Of a DNA stretch of 64,000 nucleotides, positions 11,365-22,046 are shown piece by piece. A program made the translations under genes and the position numbers. The stretch's first letter is position 1; the number at the start of each line of letters is the position of its first letter. The stretch lies in contig CP075496.1 in assembly GCA_021613535.1 (NCBI GenBank), positions 10,106,001-10,170,000 of the forward strand. The letters run 5' to 3'. The notes under the pieces are model-generated. The model was not told where the DNA came from. It made no database searches and was given only the letters and a program-made list of their open reading frames with translations. Origin of the DNA: Adineta vaga (Eukaryota > Rotifera).

Positions 11365-12302
11365 AAATCTTACCAAAAACAATATTCTTTTCTTTTCTTT
11401 TTCGATCATACCCGAACAGCATACCATGCTCAGTGCACGCTCACATATACATTGTTTGTTTGTTTGTTTGTTTTTTAAATTCCTAATATATACCACGCAT
11501 ATACTTTGTACTGATATACTCTTCAATGAATTTTCTTCTCTCACAACTATGGTCGTTAAATCTCGTCGTGTTCTATTTTATTTTGCTGTGTTTTGTGTGT
11601 GTGTGTGTGTGTGTGTAGGATATATAAACAGTGAGAGTTCTTCGTAATATTACTTTATTCTTCTATTTTATTGTATATTGTCATGTGGCTTAGTTTTTGA
11701 CTATCGTGAAATGATTGTTTTTTTCTTCTCCTTTTCTGATCAATATTTGTCGTCTTGTATACGTGACAGAATAAGATTGAGAATAGACATCTTTTTTATT
11801 GTTGTACTAACAATGAAAAGTAAGCTAATATTGCAATAAAACTAATGAACAACGTTGTAATGAATATCAATCAAAAAGAAAATATGACATTTTATTTATA
11901 TGAAAAGTTTTGATGACCTAAGAAAAAGTTTAAGATGTTTTCTCCTATTATAATAGTATATAGACATGTTATCCAATTAATTGTATGGAAATAGTTACAA
12001 TAACAATGTTGATGCGTCGTATTTAGATTAGATTACATTCGTGTGAAAGAAGGCTAGAATATAATTCATACATTAATGTAATGCGCGTGTCTGCTATGGA
12101 AATCTATGATGATGAACATTTTTATACTGTCTTTCGTCTACTTGCCTGTTCAAAAATAGTAGCTAATTATTACTTATTAGTTTATTACAAATTGTTAAAA
12201 ATTTTGATTTTATTAGTTATTCACCAGGTAATTTATACTTTTCTTTCATAATTTCTATCTAAAATTCATGGTATTAGTTTATATGTATGTAACCGATTAT
12301 CG
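11365..12302. other. intergenic/3' flanking region with simple repeats
   Basis: Downstream flank of calcineurin B and of the convergent lactonase gene. It holds a TTTG run (11453-11472) and a TG microsatellite. Reading frames here are low-complexity and not believed to be genes. Confidence 0.5.
11594..11616. repeat. (TG)n microsatellite
   Basis: Uninterrupted TG dinucleotide run of about 11 units, in the 3' flank of the calcineurin B gene. Confidence 0.95.
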
Positions 12303-13442
12303 TTATAAGACATCTATTGCTAAATCCAATCGCCATACACTTTCTTGTCCTAATATAATAACAATATTTTTCACCAATGCAAAATTGCTAATCAAACCGT
12401 TTGTACCTATACCATAACCTAATATTACTCCCAGTAATGTACCATTTCGGTCTCTTAAATTGATTCCATCACCTTCAGCAATCCATACTCGATCATTTCT
12501 ATCAATTTTAATTCCATCTGGTATTCCAAATGAACTTACTGAAAATATTCGACGATTGATTGGTAATCCATCTTTAGTTAAATCATACGCATATACAATC
12601 GATACATCTGTATCAGGTGATGTATCACTAACATATAGAATCGTTTCATCTCGATTAAATGCTATACCATTTGGTATAATAAGATCTGTAATAACAGGTC
12701 GTAATTCTGATGTTAACATATCATAACGAAATACTGTACTTTGATATTGTGGTACACCAGAAAATCCTTGCATGAAAGCAACTTGAGGATCTGTAAACCA
12801 CATGAATTTTTTTTGTGAAATTCTAGTTGAAAATGTTACATCATTAGGTGAGTTTAGACGATAACCAAACCATGAATTGACAATAAGTCGACTGTAATAT
12901 GTTGTTGGATTTACTGCATAAATAGCTGCTGGTGTTGTTTTATTTCCTTGAGAACATACATATGCATAACCATCAAAATAATTAATACCATTGGGTGTAA
13001 TTATAGGCGGTTGAATATTCAATAAATTGATTTGATTGGTTTGTAAATTAATACTATATATATTTGTATTCTGTCGTGGTAATTGATTTGCTGTAAACCA
13101 AACTTCATTTGTTTCAGGAATATATGCACCACCTTCATGTGCAAATGGTATGGATGTTAAACGTTGTTCAATCAGTTTAAGATTTGGATTTAAACCAATA
13201 ATTGATGTAAATTCTGTTGTATATGATAGAAATGATGCATCTTGAGAAATGAATAATTCATTTTGTTCAGAATTGGAATCTTCGGAAGTTGGTATATTAG
13301 TAAAACTAAATGATTCATTTTTATATCGATAAAAATTTGTTGATTCCAAACGAGATGTTATGGATAATGGAAGTGCTACAAGTTTATTCAAGCCATTGGC
13401 AACAGTTAATGTAAAAAAGAACAGAAGTAGTTGCAAAAACAT
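12303..13442 (-). CDS. secreted SMP-30/lactonohydrolase-like beta-propeller
   Basis: Intronless 379-residue protein with an N-terminal signal peptide (MFLQLLLFFFTLTVANG). It has the SMP-30/gluconolactonase/LRE six-blade propeller pattern. Candidate metal ligands of the family are visible: Glu in FAHEGGAY, Asn in NSPNDVTF and Asp in FGIPDGIKID. PNGIAF and ILYVSDT are typical blade repeats. Length and the signal peptide match extracellular fungal lactonohydrolases better than cytosolic animal regucalcin. The likely reaction is hydrolysis of an aldono- or other lactone; the substrate is unknown. Absence of introns in an intron-rich neighbourhood and the family's distribution suggest horizontal acquisition (inference). 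Confidence 0.85.
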   Translation of the reverse strand: MFLQLLLFFFTLTVANGLNKLVALPLSITSRLESTNFYRYKNESFSFTNIPTSEDSNSEQNELFISQDASFLSYTTEFTSIIGLNPNLKLIEQRLTSIPFAHEGGAYIPETNEVWFTANQLPRQNTNIYSINLQTNQINLLNIQPPIITPNGINYFDGYAYVCSQGNKTTPAAIYAVNPTTYYSRLIVNSWFGYRLNSPNDVTFSTRISQKKFMWFTDPQVAFMQGFSGVPQYQSTVFRYDMLTSELRPVITDLIIPNGIAFNRDETILYVSDTSPDTDVSIVYAYDLTKDGLPINRRIFSVSSFGIPDGIKIDRNDRVWIAEGDGINLRDRNGTLLGVILGYGIGTNGLISNFALVKNIVIILGQESVWRLDLAIDVL

Positions 13443-14318
13443 GTTGCACTAAAGTATTGCAAGATCGAGTTTTCGAAATGCAACGCAATAACAAACTTAC
13501 GTGTTTATATATTATTCATGCGTAACTGCATGTTTTGGAGCATAGAAAGATATGTTATCAAACGTTATTGACAAAAGGTATGAAGAAATGGTAATAATAA
13601 TTAAGTAGTTGTCAAAATGCAATTTTTCGATGAAAATATGTCTTTATATACCTTGAAGTAATCGAGTGCAAGGTAGCAAGAATGATTGTTTCGTGAATGC
13701 CTCGAATACTAATATGAAGATATTTCAATTGATAGAAATAAAATAGATGAAGGTATCAAAATGTCGAAAGGAAAATGTCGACATGTGCAAATATCCACAA
13801 GAACAGATGGCGAAAACAAAATAATGAAAGAAGTGTAAGGGCGTGGTATGGATGAAACAGAGATATGTAGATCCATACTTACTCTCACTTACACCTTTTG
13901 ATATTTTGCCACTTTCCAGATAAATGAAAACAGATACGATGTGTAATATAATTCAGGAGAGGTTTGTATGGGTATATCTGTGTGTAAATCACAACTTCGA
14001 CGAATATGACAATTAAATATCTGTAGAAAAGATTTTAAATCCCATGAGAACAAAAGGAAATTTTAAGTAATAACTTGTATGTTACAGGATTAAGTTTAAT
14101 AAAAGTAAGTTCATTTTTTTGTTGGTGGGAAAAAATTGCAATCATTATGGTTTTATTGAAATGGTTTTATCATTCGATCATTCACCATATTTAACTTAGT
14201 TGTTTATAGCATAGAGAATTTTGGCATTTTGAAATGACGGGACATAAAAGAAAATTGAGGGTGAAGAAAAAAATATCTTGATTTGTAGAGCGAAATAAAT
14301 ACTTGAAGATATTTGATG
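13443..14318. other. intergenic region
   Basis: Between the lactonase start and the next minus-strand gene. It holds the lactonase promoter; no other feature was recognised. Confidence 0.45.
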
Positions 14319-14967
14319 CTAAGAGCTATTCATTGATGTCCAATATATGCAGAGATTGTGGACATGTTCCCTTTTCTTTTCAGCATATATTCGTGCAATA
14401 CCTCTAGCACCATTATTATTATGTTTTATATCATATTCAGCTTGTCTACGTTGTTGTTCATAATACGATACATATATCTGGCAAGCACCGGCGCATACTT
14501 CACGTATATCATGAAACAATCGATTTGTTATCGATCGACACCAAACCAATTCAGTGAGCAGAGTATTACTCCATTGTGCATGATATTGTAATCCATTATG
14601 AAAGATTAAGTACAAAGAATGCAATTCAGATCGATCAGAAACATATTGCATTATAAATTCTCGAATTTCTACCTCAGTTTGTGTGGGAAATATTAAGAGT
14701 ATAATCCAACGTTTGCCACTTGATTTATTTAACATCTTAGCCCAGTCTTCTACGTTTTGCACTGTACATACCATAGGTCCAAACGGATAAAGTTTTTTCA
14801 TATCTTTTTTTATACGTTTGCCAGGATCATATATCAATGTACATGGTTCATTATCCAATAACTGTGGTGGTGCGCTTCCACCAAAATCTATTTGCTATAA
14901 TAGTAATCAAACGATGAATATGATATTTTATGTTTAATACTAAGAAAAATAGACTTACATCATTCAT
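14319..14967 (-). CDS. uncharacterised protein next to the ART gene
   Basis: Two exons, 14967-14959 and 14894-14319, encode at least 194 residues. The frame is open upstream through a likely acceptor near 15011, so a further 5' exon may exist. No family is recognised. Visible points: an alternating hydrophobic strand (RWIILLIF), Trp- and Cys-containing helices, and a basic helical C-terminus (QQRRQAEYD...AEKKREHVHN). The strand/helix pattern resembles the receiver-like N-terminal part of its upstream neighbour but without the ART domain, so it may be a related partial gene (inference). No in-phase splice to the neighbour was found. Confidence 0.5.
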
Positions 14968-15148
14968 GATTTGATTTGGTGAGAAATCGGCATTTAGAAT
15001 AAAGTTATATCTAAAACATAGAAAATAGATAAGTCGATAATATACAATTATTTTTAACTGTTAGAATAAAAGACTGTTATTAGTTCTAGTGAAAATCAAT
15101 GTCAAAATTCTTCTTCATTCCATGATAAAAGAAATATTTCCATTTCTT

Positions 15149-17378
15149 TCAGCTTTGTTTGTCTTCTTCATCTTCTCGATTGTAACGTTGAATTATCTTT
15201 TCTGTTTCATTCGCTAATGTTTGATAACATGTCGCTATTTTAGCTCTTAATCTTTTTGCGATAATTTCATGTTCTTGATCATTAGATAAACGTTTAATTT
15301 GTTCTGTATAGAATATACCAAGATCATAAAGTAAATCACCTATCAACTGTTCGAATAACTTTGTATTATCAGTCGAATTTTGTTGGTCGATCGATAAATT
15401 AAATTCATAGAATTTAATTCGGGGATTCTCTTGCATATATATTGGTAAATCAGATCCGATATAATAAATCCAATAGAATTCATCAAGAAGATCATTAACT
15501 TGAGACATAGTAAGCTGTTTGCTTGTGAATCGACGATATTGTAATAAAAATATTGTAGACAAATGTTCTCGTTCATGTTGAATTATTTCATCATTTAAAC
15601 AAAAGTACAACACAGGTTCAAATCTCGCTAATGATGGTTCATAATTTCTTAAATAAGCTGTGTTCTTTGTAGAATGATGTTTGTCGATCTTAATATCGTT
15701 ATCTATTAACAGAAAAAAAGAAGAGATTTATTCATCTAAATCAAAGAAATATTTCATCCAATTTACGATAAAGATAGTTCGTTACTGATTTTACAATCCA
15801 TGGAATATATTCTTCTAGAAAATCAATACATTTATCATGATTTGCATGCCATAGATTATTAAATGATGATCGAAATAAGGAAAACTTCTGAGAATAATCA
15901 TCAGATTTTTTACATGGAATATCAAGTTGATTATCAAAATTCAATAGTTTGCCAATAAGAGATTTGTAGTCATTTTCATTATCTTGTTGACCTAATTTAT
16001 ATTTGACTATTTTCATAAATTTTTCAATTAGTTTATAATCATCTTGTGTAGCAATATTTAAACGAATTGTATATACGTCAATTTCCTTATCATACACGAT
16101 ACTTTGCAGAGATAAAACAGTTCCAAGATCGAAAAGAATTTCACCTTCTTCAGGAAATGCACTCAAATGACCAATATCTGCATAAACCACCGGTGATTTT
16201 TCAATATTAAGATTAATTTCTAATAGAACATTATATAATGGTTCATTAATTATATTTTGTTTTTTGACTGAAAAAGCCATTGCAATATCTCGTTTTCGAC
16301 TAGTTGATAAAAATCCATTTGTTGATATTAACGAACCGATTGGTACCGTTTTAAATCGATTGATATCACACGATGTCATAACTAAACCATGATAGACTGT
16401 ATTGATAGTTGTAACATTGATTGTTGACTGCCATTGTAATAATTGTTTTCTTAAATCTCGAATATAGAAAGCAATAGCATGAAGATTATTTTGATCAAAT
16501 GATCTTAATGTTCGATTAATTAATTTATGAACAAATGAATTACGAGTATACCACATAATTGCATCCGTTTCTGTATAGGTTAATTCGAATTCTAAAATAT
16601 GTTTTAATTCAGATTTGCGTTGACCATAGTATGCGCGACAAACATTTAACATGTCTTGTTTGTATTTCTGATAATATTCAAAATGAATCGATATTAATAG
16701 AAGTTGATTAGCAAGAAATAGAGCTGATTGACGAGTTAATTGATAACAATTATCACTCTGTGTATTCCATGTATAGAAATGTGTTTGACATTTTAAATCA
16801 ATCCATGTATGAACAGATTGAATCAATTCAGCTTCAGTTGCAAGACAAGCTAATACTTTGACGTAGGTTCTATTTTTTAAATAAAGATATTTTTCAGGAG
16901 AAGCACAAAATATAATAATAGCATCAATTGCAGATATAGAATGAACAGAACGAAGACATTGTTCTGCACATTTTCCTGAAACAATCAAAAGTATAGTTTC
17001 TTGACGTCTAGTAATCATATCGAAAAATTTTCGAAGATCATTGTATAATTCCACTTTATCATTAAGTTGATTTAGTAATTGAAGCGTACGTTGATCATTT
17101 GGATCCATTTTAGTATCTACCCATACCAGACAAACATCATGACGATTTGTTGAAGTGACATTTAAATTAATTAAACGTTTGGTTGGAACGTTGTCTAAAA
17201 CTAAAACTTAGTGATTTTTTTCAATTTCGAATTATATAAAGGCTCCAATGTGATATTAATATCTTTACTTCTTATATACTATAATTAGTTACATTACTGA
17301 TTAAGATAATTTTTACTTACTATCAAATGTAGAATTTTGTTCTTTGTCTGAATTATTCTGATAATCTGATTTGATCAT
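15149..17378 (-). CDS. ADP-ribosyltransferase-domain protein with receiver-like N-terminus
   Basis: Three exons: 17378-17321, 17194-15767 and 15702-15149; junctions are in phase. The last junction (64-base intron) was inferred because frame, size and splice sites all fit; without it the frame stops at 15741. The N-terminal 150 or so residues read like a response-regulator/CheY-like fold (CLVWVDTK, ILLIVSG, AIIIFCASP, VKVLACLA). The middle holds an R-S-E-type ART fold: VYHG, then GFLSTSRKRDIAMAF and FPEEGEILFDLG with the ExE pair. The first-motif Arg is replaced by His (codon 16389-16391), so activity is uncertain. The C-terminal 180 residues are helical with a basic coiled end. ART-domain genes of this style are abundant in bdelloid rotifers. 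Target and partner are unknown. Confidence 0.75.
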
Positions 17379-18124
17379 TTTTTTTGTCTGATAATTGTAT
17401 GATAAGTCGTGGAATAATCTACGTTAACAGATAATGTGTTGTACGTAATGGAGACTCTGGAATAAAACGTGAAATAAAGAAGTTTATTCGATACTTTTAA
17501 ATGTATTTGTTGTGAAATACATGGAAAAAACCAACATTTTCTTTTCTGCACGCGTATAGCTTTGTAGGAAGAAGAAAAGAATTGTCGTTTGCAAAAACCA
17601 ATTATTTGCATTTGTCAAAGCTCTTTTTTCTATTTGAAACTGAAGAAAAAACCAAGTAGTGTACGACATAGTTATATCAGAGATAGCAACCATCGATTTA
17701 GTTTGCTTATCTGATAAAATATATTGCTAATGCAAGACTAAAACTTCCAACCATTCTGTAACAAAATAATTCTTTCTACATAGTAAATATTAAAGAAATA
17801 TTAACAATCTCAATCGTTTTAACATATCGAATAATCTTTAAAATATCAACTATAACTTCATAATAATTTCCCCTTTGTTTCATACACATCACAAAGTTCA
17901 ATCAATTTTTCAGCAAAATTTTTATGTACATCGATTGTCATACATTATTATTTCATAATCCTCATTCTTTTTTTACGTATTTCTTCTCCTGTGGACTATT
18001 GAGTACAACTATTTACAGTTATTTTTATACTTCTTTTTTTCTTATGATCCTCGTGTAGTCACACTTCATTGACTATCAACGTAAATACTCATGTTCACAT
18101 GCAACTCAATAGCATACAAAAAAA
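17379..18124. other. divergent intergenic region
   Basis: Separates the ART gene (-) from the kinase-like gene (+), so both promoters lie here. Short frames around 17375-17693 lack domains and are not annotated. Confidence 0.45.
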
Positions 18125-19389
18125 ATGTCTACAATGACAACGATACCACAAGAACCTATTGAAATTGATCTTAATTCTTTAGAAACAACGGCTGCTCGTC
18201 TTGTCTGTTCAATAAAACCACGATGGGCATTAAAAAAATTAGTTTTCAAAAAACTAACGACCGATTGTCATCTGATCTATTATACAATCTTTCTAAAAGA
18301 TAATGAAGATGAACGTAATAACGTTATTCTCAAAATTTATCCAACTAATTTCGATGTATATGCTGATCCGCAAGAACAATTTCATTTACTAACACATTTA
18401 ATCGAACAAAAAATAGCAGCACGCGTTCTATTGAGATTTAATAATGGATATATTTCTACTTCTATTCCAGGAAAAATACTTGATTTGAAAGAACAACCAA
18501 TTGGGTATGTTTTTATTCGTGAAATGAATTAATTCTGAGAATTTATAGTTTTAGTGAATTAATTGCTCGAAAATTGGCTGAATTTCATTCCATTCCATCA
18601 CGATTTCATGGATCACGTTTAGCAGATAAATTAAAACAATTTATTGATTTATTTACTGATAAAAATAAAGCTTTACATGATAGACTTGTTGAAATACAAA
18701 CCCAACGAGAAAAATCAGGTAATAATACGAAAACATTTTTCAGTTCAATCAAGTCTGTTATTGGTTTTCAAACAACTCCAACACTTCCCTTAACATTTGC
18801 ACAATTACAAAATCAATTAAAAGATATTTCTTGGACAGAACTTTCAAATGATATTGATTGTATTCAATCAACTTTAGAAAAAAATTCCTCATTATTTGAT
18901 ATTCCTATTGTTTTATGTTTGAATAACATTCGATATGAAAATTTTCTATATGATTCAACGAATCGATCATTATCGATTATTGATTTTGATCATTGTTTAC
19001 ATGATTATTATTTAATTGATATTGTTTCTTATTATTTGGAATTATCAGCAGATGATTACGAAAGAAAATATCCAGAACGATCCATTCAAAAACAATTTCT
19101 TAATGACTATTTGAAAAATTCAACATTGAACATGTCAAATACTGTTTATGATCATCGAAAAGTAGCCGATCATGAATTAGAACATTTGTGTGATTTATGT
19201 GGACTTTTAATTGCACCTGTTCATCTTTATTGGGCTTTATGGGCATTTCTTCAAGCTTTATTAATAAAACCAACATCAACATTTGATTATGTCAATTATG
19301 GACGTATTCGTTTAGCACAATATTATCGACATAAAAATAACTTTTTTCTTCCGATAAATCATTCACAAAAAACTCGACCAAAATTTTAA
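18125..19389 (+). CDS. choline/ethanolamine kinase-like protein, probable pseudokinase
   Basis: Exons 18125-18504 and 18549-19389 (a second in-frame acceptor six bases later is possible). The N-lobe shows PRW, a V-F-K-K-L-T-T-D segment and the VILKIYP strand with the ATP-site Lys. RKLAEFHSIP matches the choline/ethanolamine kinase linker, and LSIIDFDHC, then DIVSYYLELS, match the metal-binding IDFE and following helix. In the Brenner-type catalytic motif, normally HNDxxxxN, the sequence is LNNIRYEN (18919 onward): His to Leu and the catalytic Asp to Asn. Phosphotransfer in the Kennedy pathway is therefore doubtful. The frame is otherwise intact over about 400 residues, which suggests selection for some function. 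Confidence 0.78.
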
Positions 19390-19508
19390 AATGATATTTC
19401 ATATGTTTTTCATGATAAAATTATAATTTTATGATTTAATAAATAGTCAGAAAAGAAATTTTATTATAAATAAATCAAATCATATCTATCAGAATGGTTT
19501 CCCAAATT

Positions 19509-20157
19509 CTATGTCATATATCGTATGTACAATGAATAAGATGGAATATAACAATGTAAAGTTACAGCTGCAATATTTTCATCTAATGTTTCTATTTTAT
19601 GCAAATGAATTTTATTCCTAATTAAATGTAATTCCATAGTTTCTTTAATACGTAATTTATTCATATGATATCCATTCGAAGGAAGGAAATATTTGATTCC
19701 TTGTACAATCGTCATTAAACAATCACTATCGGCATGATTATGAATAGGCGAAGGACTACGTTTCCAACAAACAAGCATTCGTATAAATCGATTTGGACGA
19801 TGAGCAATTAGATTTCATGTCTAATTTTTTGTCGAAATCTAATAACATTCATATTAATGCTGATCGCAAGGATAATGAGAAGAATCAAGTTTAAGAAGAG
19901 ATATGATTAGTAAACGAGAATATTCATTTGAACATGATGAAATACCACCCACCTTAGTTTGATCACGTAATTATTCACATTTTGATAAAGTTAATTGAAT
20001 AAAATGAATTAATTCAGTTAGAGATATCTGATGCTGAGCATTTAGACACTATAAACACATGATATTTTATTGTATTTACTTCTTCAATTGTCATTCTTTT
20101 ATTATCATTTCTACATTGAATACATTCACATGTTTTACTTGTTGATATATCATTCAT
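19509..20157 (-). pseudogene. CDO1: cysteine dioxygenase remnant
   Basis: The best-preserved part (19509-19800) reads RMLVCWKRSPSPIHNHADSD, then an LHKIE segment and AVTLHCY. This aligns with cysteine dioxygenase, including the HxH and third His iron ligands and the cross-link Cys. Upstream the homology continues in pieces (ISLTELIHFIQLTLSKC; FDKK, then NLIAHRPNRF) but is broken by stops and a frameshift near 19812-19840. A TGA stands where the family has Arg in YTRNL. The C-terminal part after YIPSY is also lost. The ancestral enzyme oxidises cysteine to cysteine sulfinate. It is called a pseudogene because several independent lesions are seen. Confidence 0.7.
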
Positions 20158-20633
20158 TTTATTTTGAATAGATAGTATGTGCGTAAAAAATAACTCGAGG
20201 ATATAGAGTAAAGTGTAGACCTCGATGGTGAGGCAGATGGTAAATTTCGATCTCTCTTTCGTTCTTTGATTGAAGAAAGAATACGTTCGACACAGAAAGA
20301 AAAGGAGATACAATATAGAAGAACAATAAAGGAATAGAAAAAAAAAACTATTTTCTTTTTTGCTTTATTCCATTTTAAGTTTACGTCATATCGTTCTTGT
20401 CCTCATAACCATATATGTGAGATCGTATATCTTCGACAGGACAATGTCGAACGAGCCTTATTTGATATAATTTAAATAATCAAGTTTATATTTAATCGAT
20501 AAACATAAATAAACGATAAACTAAACTAAAATAACAAAAATGACTAGCTAGATTAGCATTTAGTATACATAAATAACAAGAAATAAAAAACCATCATTTT
20601 AATATTAGTCTTTCAACTGTAAATCAATCTGTT
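20158..20633. other. intergenic region
   Basis: AT-rich spacer between the CDO remnant and the 3' end of the Gly/Arg-rich protein gene. No feature recognised. Confidence 0.45.
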
Positions 20634-21476
20634 TTATGCTTGATTTGGTTGTCGTTGTGGTAATCCTTGATTGCTATCGTTACGGATCGATTGTTTAGCA
20701 GTATTCGATGTTCCTTGTTCTTCATCTTGACCTATTTCATGAAAATAGAGATGCAATTCTTTTTTTCGATTTTATATTTACCTTCTTCATAATCAACATC
20801 ATCGTAACCACCTTCATCTTCTTGATTATCATTATTATCGCCTCCTTGACTACCACCACCACCACCACGGCCTCCTCGTCCACGACCTCGACCTCGACCA
20901 CCTAATAAATACAATGGATACGATATTCAAAGAAACATGAAATAAAAGAAAAACCTACTTCCGCGGTTATTCAAACCTATATTAGCGTGTTGTGCATACA
21001 TTGAAGCTTCTTGAATTAATTGACCAGCAGCTACTTGTGCTTGTATAGCAGCTATAAATAAATAAGATTATAGATTCAATTTTATCATTAAATTTCAAAA
21101 TAAATATACCAGTTTCCATTTGATTTGCATATTGAAGAGCTTCTTGAGCTTGTTGATGAAGCATGGCTGCTTCACGACTAACTTCCATAGCAGCAAGACG
21201 CTCTTGATGGCCAGCATATCTTGGATTATTTGGATTTAATTGATTAGCATGGTTATCTAAATCAGCTTTTGTATGGGCAACTAAAAATAAATACCATAGA
21301 ATCAATTATTATGAGTACAATCGATAAGAATATAAGAAAAATATATCCATACCGTTTGGATTGAGAGAACTTTGTGGACCAGTACCGACAGTGCCGGGAG
21401 GAATAATTTGATTTGGATCACCAGCTGGAATTACACCAGCTTGATTATTATTCGAATTTTGTCCTCCGGAAGACAT
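20634..21476 (-). CDS. Gly/Arg-rich low-complexity protein
   Basis: Five exons: 21476-21353, 21280-21110, 21051-20959, 20901-20782 and 20731-20634; all junctions are in phase. The N-terminus is Asn/Gly/Pro-rich (MSSGGQNSNNNQAG). A helical Ala/Gln-rich centre follows, with LNPNNPRYAGHQERLAAME and a run of Gln/Ala helices (HQQAQEALQYANQM, AIQAQVAAGQLIQEA). After it come an RGG-like block (GRGRGRGRGGRGGGGG), an acidic DDVDYEEG patch and a polar tail. RGG regions usually bind RNA, so an RNA-associated role is possible (inference). No named family is recognised, but the clean splicing supports a real gene. Confidence 0.72.
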
Positions 21477-22046
21477 GATTAGAAGAATTTCAGTATAGTG
21501 TTAGTTAAACGCTCTAAAATAGAAATGATTCTTTTCAATTTATAGCTTCTCTTATTCTCTTCTTAGAGTCACGAAGTGCAATTTCGCTATTTTTCGTATT
21601 CGACTTTGTCGTACAAATCATATAAAGATAGATACAATATAATATAATAAGAAATCGTTTTTCAGAGGTCAAATGAGTATGAAATCGAAAAGATCTGGAA
21701 AATTCTTTCGAATTTTCGTTTGTTACACGTGATTTTCACTTAAAGTTCAATCGATAAAAAGAAAAATATATAGTTCCTGAAGTGCAATATAAATGAACTA
21801 AAAGGAGATCTAGATGTCGGTAGATTTCATTTATACTGTATAAACTTTCGAACTAATTCTATTTGATAAATAGATAAAATGATGATCGTAAATTTATTTC
21901 GTTTACATAATATTTTTATAAATCATATCAACATCTGTTTATAAATTCTTAAACGAAGAAGATGCGATTTGATTTTAAACAAAAGTTTCTTTCCACTTTA
22001 TACCGAAAACAAACTGCGATAACACAAAGAATATTTTAGTTGTTAA
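21477..22046. other. divergent intergenic region
   Basis: Between the Gly/Arg-rich gene (-) and the F-box pseudogene (+). It holds the promoter of the former; nothing else recognised. Confidence 0.45.

Noticed and set aside
12460-12726. Plus-strand 88-codon frame
   Set aside because: Complement of the lactonase gene; shadow.
15610-15630. tRNA-like GGTTCAAATCTC box
   Set aside because: Lies inside ART coding sequence and has no matching acceptor or anticodon stems.
17375-17693. Two overlapping minus-strand frames
   Set aside because: Low-complexity, no splice or domain evidence, upstream of the ART gene.
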